Shown here: positions 62,914 through 64,000 of the stretch, piece by piece
Position numbering within the stretch: the stretch's first letter is position 1
Layout of the letters: each line of letters begins with the position of its first letter
Origin: Rubripirellula obstinata
GTDB taxonomy: Bacteria > Planctomycetota > Planctomycetia > Pirellulales > Pirellulaceae
Direction: 5' to 3'
Length of the DNA stretch: 64,000 nucleotides
Assembly: GCF_001642955.1 (NCBI RefSeq)
Contig: NZ_LWSK01000016.1
Span: forward strand, 1-64,000
Notes under the pieces: generated by a model
What the model was told of the DNA's origin: nothing
Seen by the model: only the letters and a program-made list of their open reading frames with translations
The model's database searches: none
Translations under genes and position numbers: made by a program

Positions 62914-64000
62914 ATGAACACCATCCAGTCCAAAGTGAACGCGGCTCGTCGCAGGATGATTTTAGGCCTGTTCGGACGATCGCTTTGTGTTGCCCTGTTC
63001 GTCGCTCTGATTGTTGCGACGATCGCGATCGCCCTGCCAGCGCTGCGTGTGATGGAAGTCGATTTTGCGAGCTGGACCCAGGGATGGATCTTTGGCAGCA
63101 TCGCGGCGGCAGTCGTCGCAGCGACTGTGTACGCCATCGTCAAAGCTCCCACGGTACAGAGTGTTGCCGTGGAAGTGGATCGGCGATTCGGATTGCGCGA
63201 ACGACTAAGCAGCACGATGGGACTGCCTGACCGCGATCGTGACAGCGAGTTTGGGATGGCGCTGCAGCAGGATGCTTCGCGTCGAGCCGATCAATTGGCA
63301 ATTGCAGATCGTTTTGCATTGAAGCCCAATAAAGTCGGTTGGTTGCCAATCGCCGTCGTGCCTGTTTTGGCGATCGTGTTGATGTTGGTCGAACCGATGC
63401 AGCCGACCAACGCCAGCTCAGCGACCCCGGTCAATAAAATTGAAATGAAGCAGGTCAAAACGGTCGCCAAGCAATTGAAGAAACGGATTGAACAACAAAA
63501 GCGCAAGGCGGATAGCCAAGGCCTGACCGAAGCCAAAGAAATGTACGAGAAGATGGAATCGGAACTCGACAAGTTGACCAACAAGAAAAGCATGAATCGT
63601 AAAGATGCGATGATTGCGATCAACGATTTGAAGAAACAGCTAGACGACCGCCGAAAAGAACTCGGGTCGTCCGAGCAGATGCGAAAAGCACTCTCGCAAA
63701 TGAAGGGTCTGCAAAGCGGTCCCGGTGAAAAGGTTGCCAAGGCGATCGAGAAGGGTGAATTTGGAAAGGCGGAAGACTTGGTCAAACAGTTGGCGAAGAA
63801 AATGAAGGATGGAAAACTGTCGGACCAAGAAAAGAAGCAGCTTCAAAAACAGGTCAAACAAATGGCCGACGCGATGAAGAAAGCTGCAAAGGATCACGAA
63901 CAAAAAAAGCAGGCTTTGAAAGAGAAGATCGAGAAAGCAAAACAGGAAGGCCGCGGCGCGGACGCTGCCAAGATGCAGCAGGAAATGAATCAAATGCAGC
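62914..64000 (+). CDS. Coiled-coil membrane protein, 3' truncated by window edge
   Basis: 362 codons visible, no stop before the window ends. ATG 62914. Two pairs of membrane segments (about residues 17-45 and 55-80, then 140-160) are followed by a very long Lys/Glu/Gln-rich coiled coil from about 185, e.g. KQLKKRIEQQKRKADSQG and KKMKDGKLSDQEKKQL. This layout matches large planctomycete membrane proteins annotated near DUF4175 and often found with von Willebrand or MoxR genes. Identity beyond that cannot be told from the fragment. Confidence 0.75.
   Translation, partial: MNTIQSKVNAARRRMILGLFGRSLCVALFVALIVATIAIALPALRVMEVDFASWTQGWIFGSIAAAVVAATVYAIVKAPTVQSVAVEVDRRFGLRERLSSTMGLPDRDRDSEFGMALQQDASRRADQLAIADRFALKPNKVGWLPIAVVPVLAIVLMLVEPMQPTNASSATPVNKIEMKQVKTVAKQLKKRIEQQKRKADSQGLTEAKEMYEKMESELDKLTNKKSMNRKDAMIAINDLKKQLDDRRKELGSSEQMRKALSQMKGLQSGPGEKVAKAIEKGEFGKAEDLVKQLAKKMKDGKLSDQEKKQLQKQVKQMADAMKKAAKDHEQKKQALKEKIEKAKQEGRGADAAKMQQEMNQMQ

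Overview
The window looks like chromosomal DNA of a planctomycete of the Rhodopirellula/Pirellulaceae type. This is inferred from gene content: complete Na+-NQR, a methanofuran-type C1 cofactor module, a Ser/Thr kinase fused to Hsp70, a VKOR-DsbA fusion, PQQ-propeller membrane protein, BON proteins, few clear Shine-Dalgarno sequences and very many intergenic inverted repeats. No tRNA, rRNA, CRISPR array or phage was recognised.

0-12 kb: a serine hydrolase and a decayed strip, then a minus-strand run of six genes read M42-like peptidase, C39-like peptidase, RLAN/RimK-like ATP-grasp ligase, GCS2 carboxylate-amine ligase, N-formylglutamate amidohydrolase, MFS transporter. A histidine kinase and sigma-54 activator lie just upstream on the same strand. 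I read this as a candidate pathway that makes, trims and moves a small amide or peptide product, and as the best candidate for an undescribed system. One inverted-repeat family (here family A) sits in most junctions and supplies the stop codon of four genes.

12-20 kb: VKOR-DsbA, Ca2+/Na+ antiporter, a diadenylate cyclase gene cut off by an internally deleted ISL3 element, CorA, and a second amidoligase pair (RimK with TrkA-C tail, overlapping an AstE/AspA-type zinc hydrolase).

20-30 kb: two overlapping Cys/Met-metabolism PLP enzymes, a MIP18 protein, MfnD/MfnF/MfnE-like genes of methanofuran-type cofactor synthesis, an unknown helical protein, a small BON-like protein and hemC with a clear terminator.

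30-40 kb: kinase-Hsp70 fusion, 3-hydroxyacyl-CoA dehydrogenase, lipoprotein, double-BON protein, small membrane protein, metallophosphoesterase, PQQ-propeller protein, DUF1289 protein.

40-49 kb: nqrABCDEF followed by a fused apbE-nqrM, with a perfect Rex-type operator 100 bp upstream of nqrA. NADH-sensing control of this NADH-oxidising sodium pump is therefore predicted.

49-64 kb: typA/bipA, an HU-like protein, fliM, an IS1182-type element, leuCD, PH-domain and VTT-domain membrane proteins in an overlapping pair, a P-loop ATPase beside an arrestin-like membrane protein, purQ, a DCC thiol oxidoreductase and a truncated coiled-coil membrane protein running off the right edge. At least eight further inverted-repeat families fill the spacers from 19 kb on, whereas family A is confined to the first 20 kb.
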